From positions 1,984,501 to 2,048,500 of the forward strand of contig NC_088309.1 of NCBI RefSeq assembly GCF_910592395.1: a stretch of DNA of 64,000 nt, given 5' to 3'. This stretch comes from Lineus longissimus (lineage: Eukaryota > Nemertea > Pilidiophora > Heteronemertea > Lineidae). The notes under the pieces were generated by a model. The model searched no databases and was not told the origin of the DNA. It saw nothing but the letters and a program-made list of their open reading frames with translations. This document shows positions 12,601-27,000 of the stretch, one piece after another; within the stretch, counting starts at the first letter, position 1; each line of letters begins with the position of its first letter. The translations under genes were made by a program, and so were the position numbers.

Positions 12601-15600
12601 GGAATCGGCTTTACGATGCCTTAGGATCAATTCCAACACCAAGCGCGTAAATTATGCATTTTGAAAAATTCTTCAGATTGCTCAGTGTGATTTGTAATGT
12701 CTTATTAATTAGTGGAGTTAATTAACAAATCAGCGCCGTTGTGGAGTAGCCGGGCACGCGGCGCCTTCAGAAGGTAAAACTGGTCGGAATAGGTGTTTTA
12801 TTACTCTCCAAGGTCCAAATCTGCTCCAGTTTCATTTTCAACTCGGTGGCGTTCCTGACGCTGGGACGAGGCGACATTCCGCAAAAGTGTTACTTCGATA
12901 CACATGAAGTTCCAAGTTGACTTCTGCAGTTATGGCAAACATATAAGGACTGTTGTTATCGAGTGGTCCAGCGTGGGTGTTCCACATGACATTACATATT
13001 ATAAAGTTGTCAAAACGTTAAAGCCAACTTCGTACGAAAAAACAACTCGCGCAAGTTGTATCTTTAAGAGTCAAATCAACAGCTATGAAACTGCACCAAA
13101 AGACATGCAGCAATCCGTTCCCCTCTCTCCAACACAGCGGACATGATCGGGATTAGTTGGCTTGCAGTGGAGCAAACCCTCTCATGATCAAGTCATTATC
13201 TTGGAGACTTGCCTATTTGCATTGGGTAATGAAAGTTCTGCTCAAGGAACGCACACCCCGATTAGCATTCTATGTTACCATGGTAACGAGTTAAGGTAGA
13301 CTACCGGCAGCAACCATAGTACACCTTCGAATATTGCTTTGAGATAACTTCATCAAGAATTTATATTCCGTTTTCTGATTGGATTCTCAAATTGTTTAAA
13401 AATTATTTTATTTGCTGTTCGCTATACGTCTTCTTCTGTTTACGTTGGGAACCTACAGAGGACCTGTGTTATGGTCATACTGGTGAGAAGGTCATTCACT
13501 GATATGAAGAGAACCTAAGCAAACGCGCTTTCATTTAAGTCATGATCACATAATATTATGCCTATACGGACGAACCTCAAACTAGTCGGCAAAATGTGCA
13601 AATGACAAGCGTGATAAATGAAACAACTATTACAATTCATGCATTATGTAGCGACATCAGACATCAACCACCTGTACTGTATGAATACATGTATTCGAAA
13701 TGTTTATCTTCTTGACGTTGTAAGTTTAATAGGTCATCAATGAGGCTTAATCAACAACTAGGTACAGCTGTCTAGACCCTCTGATCATGTGCAGAACAGA
13801 TGTCACCTCTTTCTCTCTTCGAAAGGGATGAGGGTGATTTATAGGCAGAACCCCAAACTACCCTTCACAACTGGGTCTCAGGCCCAAACATTAATGCACA
13901 GGGTTGATGACTGCAGTCTAGTAAAACCCCGCCAAACGATACTGATACCAAGTGTCTTTTGAAAGAATAAATGCCACTGCTTTTTTATGGTGATTTTGCA
14001 TGTCGCCAAATGGTTTCCTTTGACGTACACGTGGGAAGGTTGGGCTGATGTACCCTTATTACCACCGCCTACGTCTTGAAACCTTGTTGTGAGCACATGG
14101 CCAGGTGAAAACGCCAACACCTCAAGCTTGACTCGAATGATTGGATGTTAACACCAGGTCAATGGAGCCCGACTCCAGGGAGCAGGGCGACCTTCCTGGC
14201 CCCTCGTCTGCACCTGGAGAGTGTAGGTTATTATAGGTTTCCCTGGCTATGATCACCTTCCATGATGCGCTGCCTCCATCGCAGCCAAACATGCAATTTC
14301 CTCATTAACCGTACGGCTTCTTCAGTAGATTTATGATAGGTATCCTTCGTGCAGGCTGGAGTTATGGCGGAACAATAGTTACACCAAGCACTGGGCGGTG
14401 ATGAAACTGATTTTCTGGACGAGACTGAAATGACAAAATATAAGGAGACGATATGCATTGTTGCCAAAGTGGCATGTTCCATACAGTCATGTCTGGCAGT
14501 TCCATCAACGACACTGCATGCAAACATTTTAATCAGCAAAATCTACAATAACAGAAACGGCCAATGCCACAAATACTTTCCACCTAAGTGCGCTTAACAT
14601 TGGGTCGTAGCATCTTAAATGTTCTCCGCTATTCTCACTACCAGGTGACTACTGTACGATCACCAGGGTGAATTCATTAATCGTAATGAATTACTTATGT
14701 ATGTATCGTCACCGCCTTATCGCAGCAGAGATACAGACGATTATCATCTCTGCGCGGATGCTGAGAGGCGATGATGTCGTGTGAGGTTGCTGTCCACCGC
14801 GTTCTCAGGTGGTTTAGTTTTGCGGGCAGGAATTCTCAATACAGACAAGTTCTTGGCTTTTATTGTGCAGCGTGATACGATACTACCGTAAAGTACAATG
14901 TATATACAAAAAGAGACATGTGGCCATTCTGGTCCTGCAATATTTGTCTGGTATTAAACGTCATGGTCTTGTTAAACGAATCGTGGAGATAATACAAAAG
15001 GCCAGTTGTGATAAGGTTTCAGAGGACATTATACACCGTATAGGTGATGCTCTTCAATGTCAAAAAAGAACCAAACGGGAACTGGAGATTTTCGGACATG
15101 AATTTTTCATGCTGGTACGAAAAACTTGCGATTTTGTCGTTCTTCAATTTTAAACTTCGTTCACCCCTTGGCGATGATGCTTCTAATGCGTGCGCCAGTG
15201 GTACAGTAGCATGATGACCTGTCCTAATTACCTCACAACCATTTTCAAGTTCAGTGATTCAATATGAATGAGATTCTCACCTTACCAATAATCAATTTCT
15301 GGCACTGTGAAGATCGCCCTCAATATCCCGATCGATCAGTTGATTTGCATATTTATGTCGTTCACACAAAAATAGTTATCAGACCGCTAAGTTTCGTTCA
15401 ACTGTCTGTCGATTCTCGACATGCAGCTGGTTAATTGCTGGATACTTGTTCCCTGACTCCCACCACAATAGAGCACATGATATCATTGAACCCAAATATC
15501 TCCCGGCTATAAGGGCATTCCCTGTTCATTAATAGACGTAGCTAATCAAGCTTAAAACATAGAGAGGAAAGTCACGGGAAAATGTCTTAATGATGTAATT

Positions 15601-17058
15601 TGTTAACTCGATAACGGTTGACAAGGCAAAAAACATTAATATGGAAGTGAGTGACGATGGGAAGTCGATCACAGACCCTGGGATATCGTGTCGTACAATG
15701 TGTACAGGCGCACGCGCAGCAGGACCGGAAGTAGGACCAACGTCTGCTGTTGGTGGCCATCTTTCTTTGCTTTGTTTTCCATTGTGCCCTTCTGCTTGGT
15801 TAACCGTGGCGCAGGTATCCAAGATGCTGGAAGCAGTGTCGGTGCTTGAGAGAACGATGTCAGTTGACTGAACACGGGACTGGGTTACTTTAAGTCGTAA
15901 TTAGTTATCCTAGTGGGTGTGACGAGTCGGGTTGCTTTTCGTCGCGTCAGCGTTTCTTGGCGGGAGCCAGGGGTTCAGCGCTTGCATGTTTACTCCTTCT
16001 TCTCCTTTGTTGATACAGGGCCGCACCAGGGGCTCACTTCCGTGCCGACTGACGTGTGAAATGCAGTGCGACAAGTTAATGAAACTTCCACACGTTACTG
16101 CGAGCGCAGCAGACGATGGGGACATTGCTTTCTTGATATCTCCACAACTACGGAAGAAAGTTGCTTTTGAGAGGAATCCGAGATGCCTTATTTGTTTCAG
16201 GAAACTCTGTCACCGTCACTCTTCTTTGTAGAAATCGAGCTTAAAGACTCAATACTTCCGTATTTTGTACACACTCGTAATTACATTGTGAAGATCACAA
16301 CGTATTGGACAATATGACGTAATGTAGCAGAAGACAAGCTTGTACCATGCATCACTTTGAAGACCGTTTTTTGAATTTTTTTAGTTGGTCGTATGCATCA
16401 GTATCAGGCACGAAACAAAAAATGCGATGCCGCTGCAAAGAAAGCCATTGATACTGATTTTGAGAGCATACGTTTCAGACCACAAACCATTTCCTCGACT
16501 CCATGTATATCTCGAAACGAAGTTACGTTGCCATATTCGCATCACGTCCAGGGCTAAATAAGCTAACCGGGCAATGCTCTACCCGGGTAGACTAAGCCTT
16601 CTTGGTATGCTAGCCTGATCCCCAACCTACAAATTATGGACATATGTCTGGCTATTGGCCTCCCCAGTATTGTAGCGACTAGCAACTGATCCCTAAATGA
16701 GTCCTCGGGTGCCCATGATCCATGTTGACATGGCTGGTCGTCTTACCGCCAAGCCATGCCTTGAATCGCCAATTACACTCGGCGAGATCTTGTAGTTGAT
16801 GCTCAAAATGATATTCGCGATTTCTGGTCCGTCAGCTTTTCGAGCTCTGCTGTACGAAATATTGGTAAGTAATGAAAAATGTTCAAATCCAGCCACCGAA
16901 TTGTTCTCGTGAAACGATCTTAGGTGAACAGCGACATTCTCGGGTTAAAAAACAAAAGGAATTTTAGCAATTCACGGCACAGAATCATTTCGAGAACTCA
17001 TGATTTGATAACAAAACCTTTAACCACCGCTTTCCGAGAGGCGTGAAAAAAGGGAACG
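6625..17058. other. Intergenic DNA, no gene recognised
   Basis: No exon or RNA gene that I can support. One frame on the - strand (7100-7657, 185 codons from a real ATG) is unusually long and is discussed as a finding. A pair of TAAT-core homeodomain-type sites lies at 12704-12726, and a CRE/YY1-like cluster at about 8678-8696. The rest is unremarkable mixed-composition DNA, presumed intergenic or distal regulatory sequence. Confidence 0.55.
17046..17051 (-). terminator. Pol III T-run terminator of tRNA-Gly
   Basis: Six A on the + strand give TTTTTT on the transcribed - strand, beginning 8 nt after the 3' end of the tRNA-Gly gene. Four or more T is the usual RNA polymerase III stop. Confidence 0.8.
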
Positions 17059-17129
17059 TGCATCGGCCGGGAATCGAACCCGGGCCTCCCGCGTGGCAGG
17101 CGAGAATTCTACCACTGAACCACCGATGC
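17059..17129 (-). tRNA. tRNA-Gly (anticodon GCC)
   Basis: A 71-nt cloverleaf on the - strand; it decodes GGC and, by wobble, GGU glycine codons. The acceptor stem GCATCGG pairs fully with CCGATGC, followed by discriminator A. The anticodon loop reads CTGCCAC with anticodon GCC. The T arm has GGTTCGATTCC, a perfect B box, and TGGTTCAGTGG is a good A box. The body is the standard animal tRNA-Gly(GCC). There is no intron. A T6 terminator follows 8 nt downstream. A TATA-like stretch (ATTATAT on the - strand) lies roughly 15-20 nt upstream, which may assist initiation. Open frames that cross this locus on both strands are shadows. Very likely functional. Confidence 0.95.
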
Positions 17130-18290
17130 TGCATACACGGATATAATGGTTTTGTCGTCCAATTCTGGTCTTTTTTACTCGTACCTCCCGATCCCTGTTC
17201 AGTTTCACAGCGAAGCGAAGACCACGAGTCGATATATGAGGTACCCTTGCGCGTCTGGGTTGCATGGATGAAGGAGACGGAAGCATTCATACATGTAGAC
17301 AATGGATATGACTTTTTAAAAGCCGAAACATGTTGCCACGTTCCGATGCGATGGTTTGCAGACTCATTGATGCGATCTGATGATGAAGATGCGACATCAG
17401 TACCCAAAGCCCGTGACAAGGATGGGGGCAGATGTTAACGAAACAAAGCCTTGAATGTATATTAATGAAACTCCGATGTCCTCTTTGCCTTGTGCAAGTA
17501 TAGGCTTACCCGTTTTTTTGCCGGATGTGTTCCATTCACAATCGCCTGCGTATATGAGAAAGCCGTCCAACTATGTATGTGAGGGGGCAGATGTCGAACT
17601 TTTCTTGTGATTTTTATTAAATGTCATCTCATTTGACCTTGGATAAACATGCATCTTCTTTTCCATGATTTTACCCCCGCCCCCTCCATGTCCACTCCGC
17701 CGAAAAACATTTTCGTACCACACCACGCCCATCGAAATAATTCCTAATGGATTTTGATTAGAATCTTTTGCCTGAAATACTACACTGCCCCTGACCTATA
17801 TATTTGAAGTGAATGTGTGGTGAAAACATCGATTAAATATCTTAATGACATCAAATAACAACAAGCGAAAACCTTCCCTTACGATTTCACGGTCAAACGC
17901 CAACCTTTAATTGGTAATTTACGGTCTTTTCGAAATTTGTTGGGAAACTTGATTTTGGGGCGTAACGGTGATTTCTTATCTGATGTGACCTAATTGGTTG
18001 TTCTTTCAAATGCCTGGAACATGAACGCTGTTGATGAAATCAAATGTAAACCAACAATTTAACGATAATGATCCCTTTTAAACCACAAGAAAGACCCCCG
18101 CGGCGACGCTCCAAGGGCTCAGGGCAAGGAGAGCAGAGACACTTGGAACCCTCAGGCAATGTAATTTATGCAGTTCACGGAGAATGGGTACAAAACATGA
18201 ACCAGGTTCCCATGTGTTCATTTCTTGTATGTTGTGAGTATCAGTAGTTCTTTAGGGATATTGGGTATTCACGCAGTCAAATTTTCACTA

Positions 18291-18302
18291 CCCCCCCCCC
18301 CC
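18291..18302. repeat. Poly-C tract, 12 C
   Basis: Twelve C in a row followed by TCCCCACCACCCCCACACACC. A homopolymer with C-rich flank; the exact length is prone to sequencing error. Confidence 0.8.
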
Positions 18303-20997
18303 TCCCCACCACCCCCACACACCAAAATAACTTGCCTCAATTGACTCAATGTGGACTGCCACTTAATTGATTCATTCATCTGTGGTCAAACAAACACGAT
18401 ATCCCGCTTTTCTATTCGTTTATTGTCGAAGTATGATACATTCCGTGACTTCTCATCTGAAGTCATGAAGATTGATATCTAATGCATTGAATAGAAGATG
18501 AGAGACATTTAATCATGAAGTGTCACAGAGATGAAAGCCACCGCAACTATCAAAGCCTTTTCATCTCAATGATTACGATTTAACACCTGACCATTGTTGC
18601 CAGCACAAAAAGTGGATAAGTGATTACAATATTTTTGACAAAAGTCGATATAAGTCCAAGTCCACATGAAAAGTGTTCTGATAGTGATAGGAGCACGGTC
18701 TCGTCCAATCTGAATAGTTCGGTGGCCGTTTCGATGATTTGTGGAGTTTTCTTCAATGCGTTAGACATCAAATTATGCAGTCGTATCCAGTAATGGGCGA
18801 CCTGGAAGCGTTTAAACATGATTTAGGAGAGTGAATAAATAAGATAGGAGGGGAAGCCTGGGCTATTAGTTTCAAAAGCTTCTATGAGATAATACATCAA
18901 TCTCTGCGTTGCTAAAACTCAAGACTTGGGTCTTTAAAAACCCGGAGAGGTAAACGGTTTGCGGGAAAACTTGACCAGGTCACCTCTCGTTGATCGGTTC
19001 TGCTAGATTTCTTAAAGTCATGTCAATGAAACAAAATGTTTTCCCTCTTCTCCATTCTTGTGTCCAACAAGGATTTGAATCCCTAACAATACATATTTAT
19101 AGACGAGATTTCCCAGGGACAGACCAGTTTCTTGATGCTGGTCATAATCATATTTGTGCAAGATGTCTATGACGGTATAAACAGTCATGACTTGTGCTGT
19201 ACATGTAGTAGATAATTCAGAAAACGGTGCAAGCTCAAATAAGCTTTTAATCGAAGGAAGAAAAGTTAATTATATTGCAACTTATGGCCATATTTCCTCC
19301 CCCTAATTTGCCGCGACTACCCTACTTTGACTGAGTTCCCTTTTCTCACGATAACTGTTGTTTCCGACAGGAGCACCCCCTTCTCATCAGACGTTTTCCT
19401 CAACCGTTACTAGCAACAAGAAAAGGAATGTCCTTACTACACAATGCTATCATCCCCGCCTATCTCAGGGCGAAATTCTTGTTCCTAACGACAAGACCAT
19501 TTCCACGTTACCAAGATTCGCGCGAATATCTCAATTATCTTTTAACCGATCGAATCTGAAACAAAAAAGGCCGGCGGCGATGAGATGATACTCGGGTAGG
19601 TTTCGCCGAGGAAATTAAAGAGAAAGTTATAATCTTCTGCCGTGATCTCCTGTCGTCTGCCACGACAGCCCAAAGACTTCGGGCACTTGAGATTCTTCAT
19701 TCTCTTCCTCGTTACTGGTCTAATCAGATATAGTAGCCTGAGGGGAGGCTGAAGTGATGTAGGTATGCCGAGGGCCGGGTCCCTGGACGAAGGGCAAGGG
19801 GCAACAGCGCGAGGGGACGGCGTGAGAATGTTGAAATGGCAAGTCAGGGACGAGATGAACGCCGGGGGAAACTGGTTTGAGAGATGTCGTGATGGAAATT
19901 CTGTTGAACCGGAAAAAAAGTGAATGAATAGCTTTTTAACAATATATCTTTAAAACACTCATTGCAGTGTATATTTAATGCATGGTTTGACATTTGTTTT
20001 GAAATCCTGCATTAAGTAGCTTGCCTTTTTTTTTCATAGGCCATTCACTGTGATGAATGACAACGTGTCATGCAAATAGTAACGAAGCACCTGGGTCTTT
20101 ATGAAACTTATAAATAAACTTGTTTACGAGCGAATTCCCATTGATATTTCATATTGCGTTGTCATCATATCGATAAAAACAAGGCCTACATGTGTTCAGC
20201 AGTGCTGAGCATGTCAAACATCAAGACTGAAATCAACTAGTCTTCTTGGTCCGTGCAAATACAAAGCTTTTGTCCGGATCTTCAACATTTTTGAGACGTC
20301 ATATTTGGTCACCTCTGTACATGTACAATGCATTGCTTCGCAGTAACTATCCGAAATGCCAAAGGATGCACCATGACGGTCTGATACATTGGTACCCTCT
20401 TTAACGATCATAGGTCATGTCTTATGACCATCCAGAACACCATCTTTGATATCTTGAGTTATGAACCGACCAGACCAGAACAGGCCGTCCTGAAAAACGA
20501 CCGAGATGCTCCGAAGCGTATAGATACTGTCTCTTTCTTCGTGTGCTCCCATCGATCATAAGGGTAATAATCTCTTATATTAGCCTATGTATCATTGGGA
20601 CATCTTGGCCGCAGAAATACGCTGCATGGGACATTAGCTTTACCTCCTCTGTCTCAAGGTTACCGCTGAATTAACCGGGATGGCGAGGCGGCGTGATGGC
20701 GACTCATCTATTTGGAAAGATCCCTCCATTTTCACGAGCATTTTGCTGAGAGAAACAGCCAGATCTGTCCGCAGGCCGTGAATGTTGTACACTCTGGTAC
20801 AATACTGGTAAGATTGTAAATTCCTAAAAGGAATAAAATGACAGAAAAGCACAATTATGTTATGAAGCAAGGGAGCCTATAGGCAGGAGCCAGGTATGAA
20901 TTGCGAAGGAGGTAAAACGCCTTTTCTCGCCCTGCATAAAATGCTAAGTAACAAACGTTCTGATTGATTGAAAGAGTAGGGAGTTTGGAATGCTTGC

Positions 20998-21001
20998 AAA
21001 A
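20998..21001 (-). terminator. Pol III T4 terminator of tRNA-Gly
   Basis: AAAA on the + strand gives TTTT on the - strand, starting 6 nt beyond the tRNA-Gly 3' end at 21007. This is the minimal pol III terminator. Confidence 0.65.
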
Positions 21002-21006
21002 TGAAA

Positions 21007-21077
21007 TGCATTAGCCGGGAATCGAACCCGGGTCTCCCGCGTGGCAGGCGAGAATTCTACCACTGAACCACCAATGC
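21007..21077 (-). tRNA. tRNA-Gly (anticodon GCC), second copy
   Basis: A 71-nt tRNA-Gly on the - strand. The body is almost the same as the copy at 17059-17129: intact A box, anticodon loop CTGCCAC (GCC), B box GGTTCGATTCC and discriminator A. The acceptor stem differs: GCATTGG pairs with CTAATGC, with one G-U wobble at pair 6-67, so folding is kept by compensating changes. The variable region has AGACC where the first copy has AGGCC. A T4 terminator follows. The flanks are unrelated to the first copy, so this is an old or dispersed duplicate, not a recent segmental duplication. Probably functional. Confidence 0.92.
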
Positions 21078-24000
21078 TTCCATGAAGCAATTACATACGC
21101 AAGGGCTTTCTTAATCATCAAATAGGCCCCCTGCATGACGACAATAGCAAAATAAAGCACGAGTTTTTGAGGGTTTAGGAACGCTGGAAAGATAGATTGA
21201 CACGTTTTTGTTTGTTCCCCATATTGGAACGTTATGGTAACGGCTGAAGAGGTTTAGGGATTCCTTATTCACTCTCCCGCCATGAAGCCTGCAAAACTAT
21301 TTGTAATTGACAGAAACTGAACTTGTTTGTGCAAGCTTGCTGGTTTCGCAGTGTGGTCCCTTCCCATGACGGTCTCCGGATGCTGTCCATTCAGCGAGAG
21401 ATGTCCCAAAGAAGCGTCAAAAGCCTCCATGGTGAAACTCAAGGATGCACCCCCAAATGGACAATGCCCCCATCACACTGAGCCTACAGCTGTCCGTCAA
21501 CCCGTCACTGCTCCGTTCAGAAGTTGTGTTTCAATTAAGAAGTCATGTCTCACGCATCACTGAAAGCGATGGAGCAAATGATGTGACGTAATACTCCTTT
21601 TGCGATTACGTCAGAGACGTTTGGGTACATCTGTCAAAGATGGAGTTTGGTTTGCAGCGATTGGAATGTTTTGTAATTTCATTATTTCAATAGAGAATAG
21701 AAAAGGGTGCGTGATTATCAGTTTCCCACCCCTTGGAAACCAAGGCATTTTGGTTGTGGCCAATGTTTATTTTCTGCTTGAAATATGTTCACGGCCAGCA
21801 GCGGTGATAAAACTGCGTAGATTTTGGCCATGTTCGATTATAAAACTTGGCCAGTGTGCTATGAAAATCTGTTCTAGGACTTAGTTCGAAGGTCTTTAGT
21901 ATCTATAGAACAACACCTTTATCTTTATTGGTACAAGAAAGACTATTTGGTTACTTTTCCAAAAGGGGACAAGTAAAACTTCCCCGAAACTTCCACACCG
22001 GGAAATGACATTACTTTCGGTGGGCGGGCTCGCCTGCGGAATGGAACCTCCACCTCGCTGCAAGAAGCCGGCATCGGAAGTCCATGGTTGATAAGACTTC
22101 CAAACCTTCCAAGCAGAGGGCGCTACATGTATTTCCTAACAAGAGAAGGGGTGAGCTTTTCTGCAAAAGGGTCGCATGCTGTTACATGGGCAAGGAGACC
22201 ACCAAAAGACGATAAAGTCACAATTGGTTGATAATAGAATTAGGGTGGGCAGTCATTGCATAAGGTTAACAAATTTCCACCGAATTTGTGTCTAATCCAA
22301 TTCGTTTTCAAAAGACGAAAGTGTAGTTGAATGGTTCCCCTGGCCGGTTACCCCAAATGATCACATGAGGGTTATCTCATACAAAGGATCGTCACTGACA
22401 CGCCGATGATCGCTTGTCCCTTTTGGGCAGTAATGTAACTCCTTTTGTTGACCCTTTCACAAACATGTCAAACGGTGATGAAAACCCCTAAATCAAACTT
22501 CGCTGTGCACAAGCTTGTTTTCTATCCCATTCAGGTTTGTTTTGAGACTTTCAACAAACGGCATACCACATTTGGGAAGCGTCGATTGTTTGGAAACCAC
22601 GAATCTGGCACCCTTTCAACAACTACCTCAAAGGGAACAAGTTTTTTTCGAGTTCAGTTTGGTCCGCGGTCAAGTTTTTTTACCAATTTATATTGTGTGA
22701 TTGAAGAGATCAGCCCCACTTTAATTATTTGAAAACATGTAAGATATCGCTTGAATGCCTTTCTAACAAGCTCATCACGAAATTTAGCCATCATTGAAGT
22801 AACTTCTTAACAAAATAAGGAGTTTTTTTATCGCCTACGTTCGCGTTAGCGATGTATTCAAGTTTAGCAATGCATGAATAACGGTGTGATGGAACCTTGC
22901 ATGCACAAAAGTCTATTGTTTTAAAAGACGTTGACATGTTCATGGAGAAATGTATCTACAGGGATTTGCTTTTAGAAAGGTTAACACCTTAATGTCAGAC
23001 ACTGATTTTTCGGCGACGCCCAAGGAAGCTCGGTTGACCCTCACAAGCCGAATTGCCAAAAGTCCTCCCGTCTACATTCTCGAGGTCAACATGATCAGTC
23101 TGTTCATCTTGCTTCGCTTGGACATTGAGCGTGATCGCTTCATGTACGTGTCTATATAATGCAGGGAACCAATACCTGTGAGCCAGAACCAGAGTAATGT
23201 GAATAAAAACGCATGTTTACGAGGCATGATTAAAATGGCTTCGTCCGAGATCCTCAGTGAGTGATGTCCAATGGCATCCGCCCGGCCCAACCCTTCGTGG
23301 CGCCAACTCGAAAGTTCATCAGAAAACCACCTGCAAGTTGCCCCACTTCATTTCCGAAGTGAGCATTAAAGATTTTTTCGCGGGACAGGTCGGTGCATCA
23401 ATACAGCATCGTTGACGGATACTTGCCGTCACGCGATGAGGGCATCGGGGGCCGGCTAGGCGGAGCTGGGTGCTAGGGGTCCGTCTCTCCGTAATAAGCT
23501 ACTAGATTGATTGGGACTATATCATGAGGGAGATAATGCCTTAATTAGGGGATAGCATGGTGTTATAATCACCTCGACGCTAACTTGGTGTTTTGAAGGT
23601 CACAAAGGCAGTGAACCGGAAGTTATCATGTCAAGAAGATGTCTCCTGGTAATTTCCAACCTTCAGATCACGCCCGCACTAGGCTGCTGAGAACGACCCA
23701 GCTCCGTCACACTGAGGAAGTAAATGTTATTTGCAATTTTTCTTCCCAAAATGGTTTACACAGGCTCTAAAATCCGTGACTGTGATTCTCACACAGAAGA
23801 AGCAATGAAGTCTCATCTCGCTCTAGGCACAATTCATTCCTTCGCACATGCTTGACAGAAGATGCTGCATTGAAATCAGGATTTATTAGGGACTTCACCA
23901 AATATCACACCGAGATATAGCTTATAACAAAACAGCTTCAATACTAAAAGTAACTTTGATGGCGGTTTAACTACCGGAGTGTTGTGTCTAAGTTTCATGG

Positions 24001-27000
24001 CTTTGCCCGCTTTCACTTGCATGTCGTTGTTTACTGCAGACAAAAACTGCTCATGATAACAACAGTTTTATGACAGGCAATAAAGTCACACTTGGATAAA
24101 AAGGTAAACTGTCTGACCATCGCCTTTTCTGTAAAGTAAGCCAACTGGAAAATCTTTATGGTAATAAAATTGCGATAAAATCAGACAGTTGAGTCGTGAT
24201 GTACGATAGAGTCATTTGGTCACGCTTCTGTAAGATGCTTGGACCAAAAAGGTTGGGACTGAGGCGGCGGAGTCTGCAGAGGGGGATGTCGAAACACCCG
24301 GAACATCTGTGAATCTCCTGGAAAAGCAATGACTGATGTGAGTGGTCTGGACCCGACAGATGTGACGACGTCGCTCCAAGTGAATAATAAAACACGTTTT
24401 TGGCTTCCCGGGAAAAGATATCTGTTACATAAACGTGTATGGTCTGTGGACTGTAGACTGTTCAGGAATTGGTACATGTTCAAGACTGGATGAGGGCTTA
24501 TTGGCTGTCCAACCAGACACCTCGAAGGTGGAGTCGCCCTGGATCTAGCCTACTGCTGCTGCGGCTGTACTACCAGCATGTCCCATCTTTCAACCCAATA
24601 ACTAATATCAATAATCACATTTTCCTCGACATCAATTCACCTCAAGTATACGTCAAAGCCATTTGTAATCATGACGCATCACCAAATCCTGGGCGAACAG
24701 GACTTTTAGAGCTCCGTATTACCAAGCATGGATTAAAAACTCATCATCACGACCATGACAAGCAGCACCCAACTTATGTTTTGCAACCATTCCAATTCAA
24801 ATTAGAAAACTTTGACAATTATTTCAAGAGTGTTGTTATGGATTTTGAAGAGATTTATCTGCATTGGTCCCATCAACGTCGGTCGTCTGTTCTGAGACTT
24901 GACCAGAAACGTGAGTTTCTGACAAGATGTGTGTGTTCTAAACGCTTGATGGCCTATAAAGTACAGACTTTTAGACGTTCCTATTAGTCAGTGATATGTT
25001 ACACAAAACTCATATTTCCTGATGGTGAGTTAATCCTCAAAGTTTTTAATAAAACATAGTTATGAGCAATTTGAGATGACTTGACACATCTTCAAATGGG
25101 CGATTTCATATCGTCTGATCGTCTGCGACGTTTGTTGATATATCGCCCAATGAGGTGTTTGAGAAAAGATGATATGTAGGAATTGAAATTGATATGTCGT
25201 CCAGGCTTTAATGCCACCATACCAAAGACATTCTCGAATTAAGCACTGGGTGGCTGTACCACAAAATATCTCAATTTTCTGATGCATCGAATATAACTTT
25301 CACCTAAAATGGATCATGTTGGACGGAAAGTCGCCATAACATGTTTCCATCAATCACGAGTGAAACATTTGACGTCAGACTTTCATACTTTTTATACATT
25401 ATGTATTACCACCTTTGGCGACTGATGGCTCACTCTGACCGATTAAGCAGGGTCTCATGCCTCTGGGACCCAAGTTATAAATCACACGAGGGGTACAGGG
25501 GCGTAATAGGAAGAGATCGCAATGGCTTAATCCATCATCGCTTCCTGACACTGAATAATGGCGAATGGCCCGGAGAAGTCGTACACCGATGGGACACCGG
25601 GAGGCAATCCGTTACTAGGAAAAGGCTACTGGTTATTTTGCATTATGAAAGAGTTAACAATTGAAGTCTAGTTCAACTTAACATTACTTGATATCCTCCA
25701 AGTGTACTGTGTGCAACTAAGCACATAGTACACGGTTTTTCTGGTCAGCTTGATTTGGGAGACTTTAGCCGATGACATCTCGAGGCGTTTTGTAACGCGC
25801 AGGTGTCCTTGCGGCCCTATAGCTGGATGGAGGGATGCCCGGAAGCCGTGTTACCAGTCCACAATGGCTGTTGTTGGAGCCGGAGGCGGTTGTGTTTGGG
25901 CCCCGGGCTGGGAAGCGGGCAAGAGGGGTGATATCCGAGATAGGGTAACCCACAGCGGGAGCGCAAGTGGCGGGACAACTGTCGACTTTTACTTTCGAAT
26001 CGATTCCCTGTCGTCGATGAGATTATCTCGCGTCAGCAACCATGCTCTTTTTGCGACTTAAACGAATTACCAAAACCGAATATGCTTCACTGTTGTATTC
26101 GTTCATGATGCCGAATGAGCCAAATGCACTCCGAAGATAATCAACTTTGCGCGTGACACAGACCAGGCACGGCTGCTACTACGACCACGTATGAACCTTG
26201 ACGTAGATGTACAATTACGGGTCGTCAAAAAGGCTGCAACATCGTTCCCGTATTGAGGGGCCGCAGACTCTCAATCACTTGACTAATGATGAAGAAATCA
26301 AGTACCCATCGACCTGACATCAGTTGGAAAAAAGAACTCTATATTGTTCTGTGCATCCCGTCACATACCAGGTGTCTAATGGAGCGAAGGGAATGTCAAT
26401 TAATTAATGGCGTAAAGATCATCAGATGATGATTAGAGTCACCATCTTGCTTTATTGCCAGAAAATTATTCAAAACAAAGTCCTACTTGAGTTGGTTTAC
26501 TTTAGCATGAGAGCACTCTCGTCATCTCACGCGCACTCTCGTGTCGCCGAGAGGTGAGCAAACGTCCGAATGTAAACATAACGCGATCGTCTGCTTGCCA
26601 ACTGTCCGTTGGCGTTCTCAGTCTTCAGTCTCGCAGACGTTCGTTTCTCGATTTAATAGAGTTTTGGTGTAACTTGGAGCTCACTTCATTTGCTGATCGT
26701 GCGCGATGCAGCAGGTGGACGATCACCGGAAGTTGGTAAACAATGGATGGGGAAAAGATTGTAGATTCGGAGTAGCACTTTCATTTGAAAATCATGATTG
26801 CGAATAAAGTGGCTTAGTGGTCTTATCACATCTCAAATTTAAGTTTTTTTCAATCCTTTGTGTACATGTAATGTACAAAAATGAAATTTGCGAGATGGGG
26901 AGGGTCTTGAAAGCCTAGTGGATCAGGAGATGAACACCATTCGTCAGTGAAAGAGCAGTAAGCCTAAAGATATCTCCAGATTCTTATTGATGACAGGAGA

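Larger units (their letters stand above)
17130..21006. other. Intergenic DNA, no gene recognised
   Basis: No coding or RNA gene seen. It contains a poly-C tract at 18291-18302 followed by C-rich ACC/CCA sequence, and a G-rich stretch at about 19735-19870. No recognisable protein domain in any frame. Confidence 0.6.

Noticed and set aside
14863-15153. 96-codon helix-rich frame
   Set aside because: It starts at TTG, has no early ATG, and no family match or splice signals convinced me; probably chance.
16985-17438. Open frames of 144 and 131 codons on both strands
   Set aside because: They run straight through a canonical tRNA-Gly gene and its terminator and show no domain.
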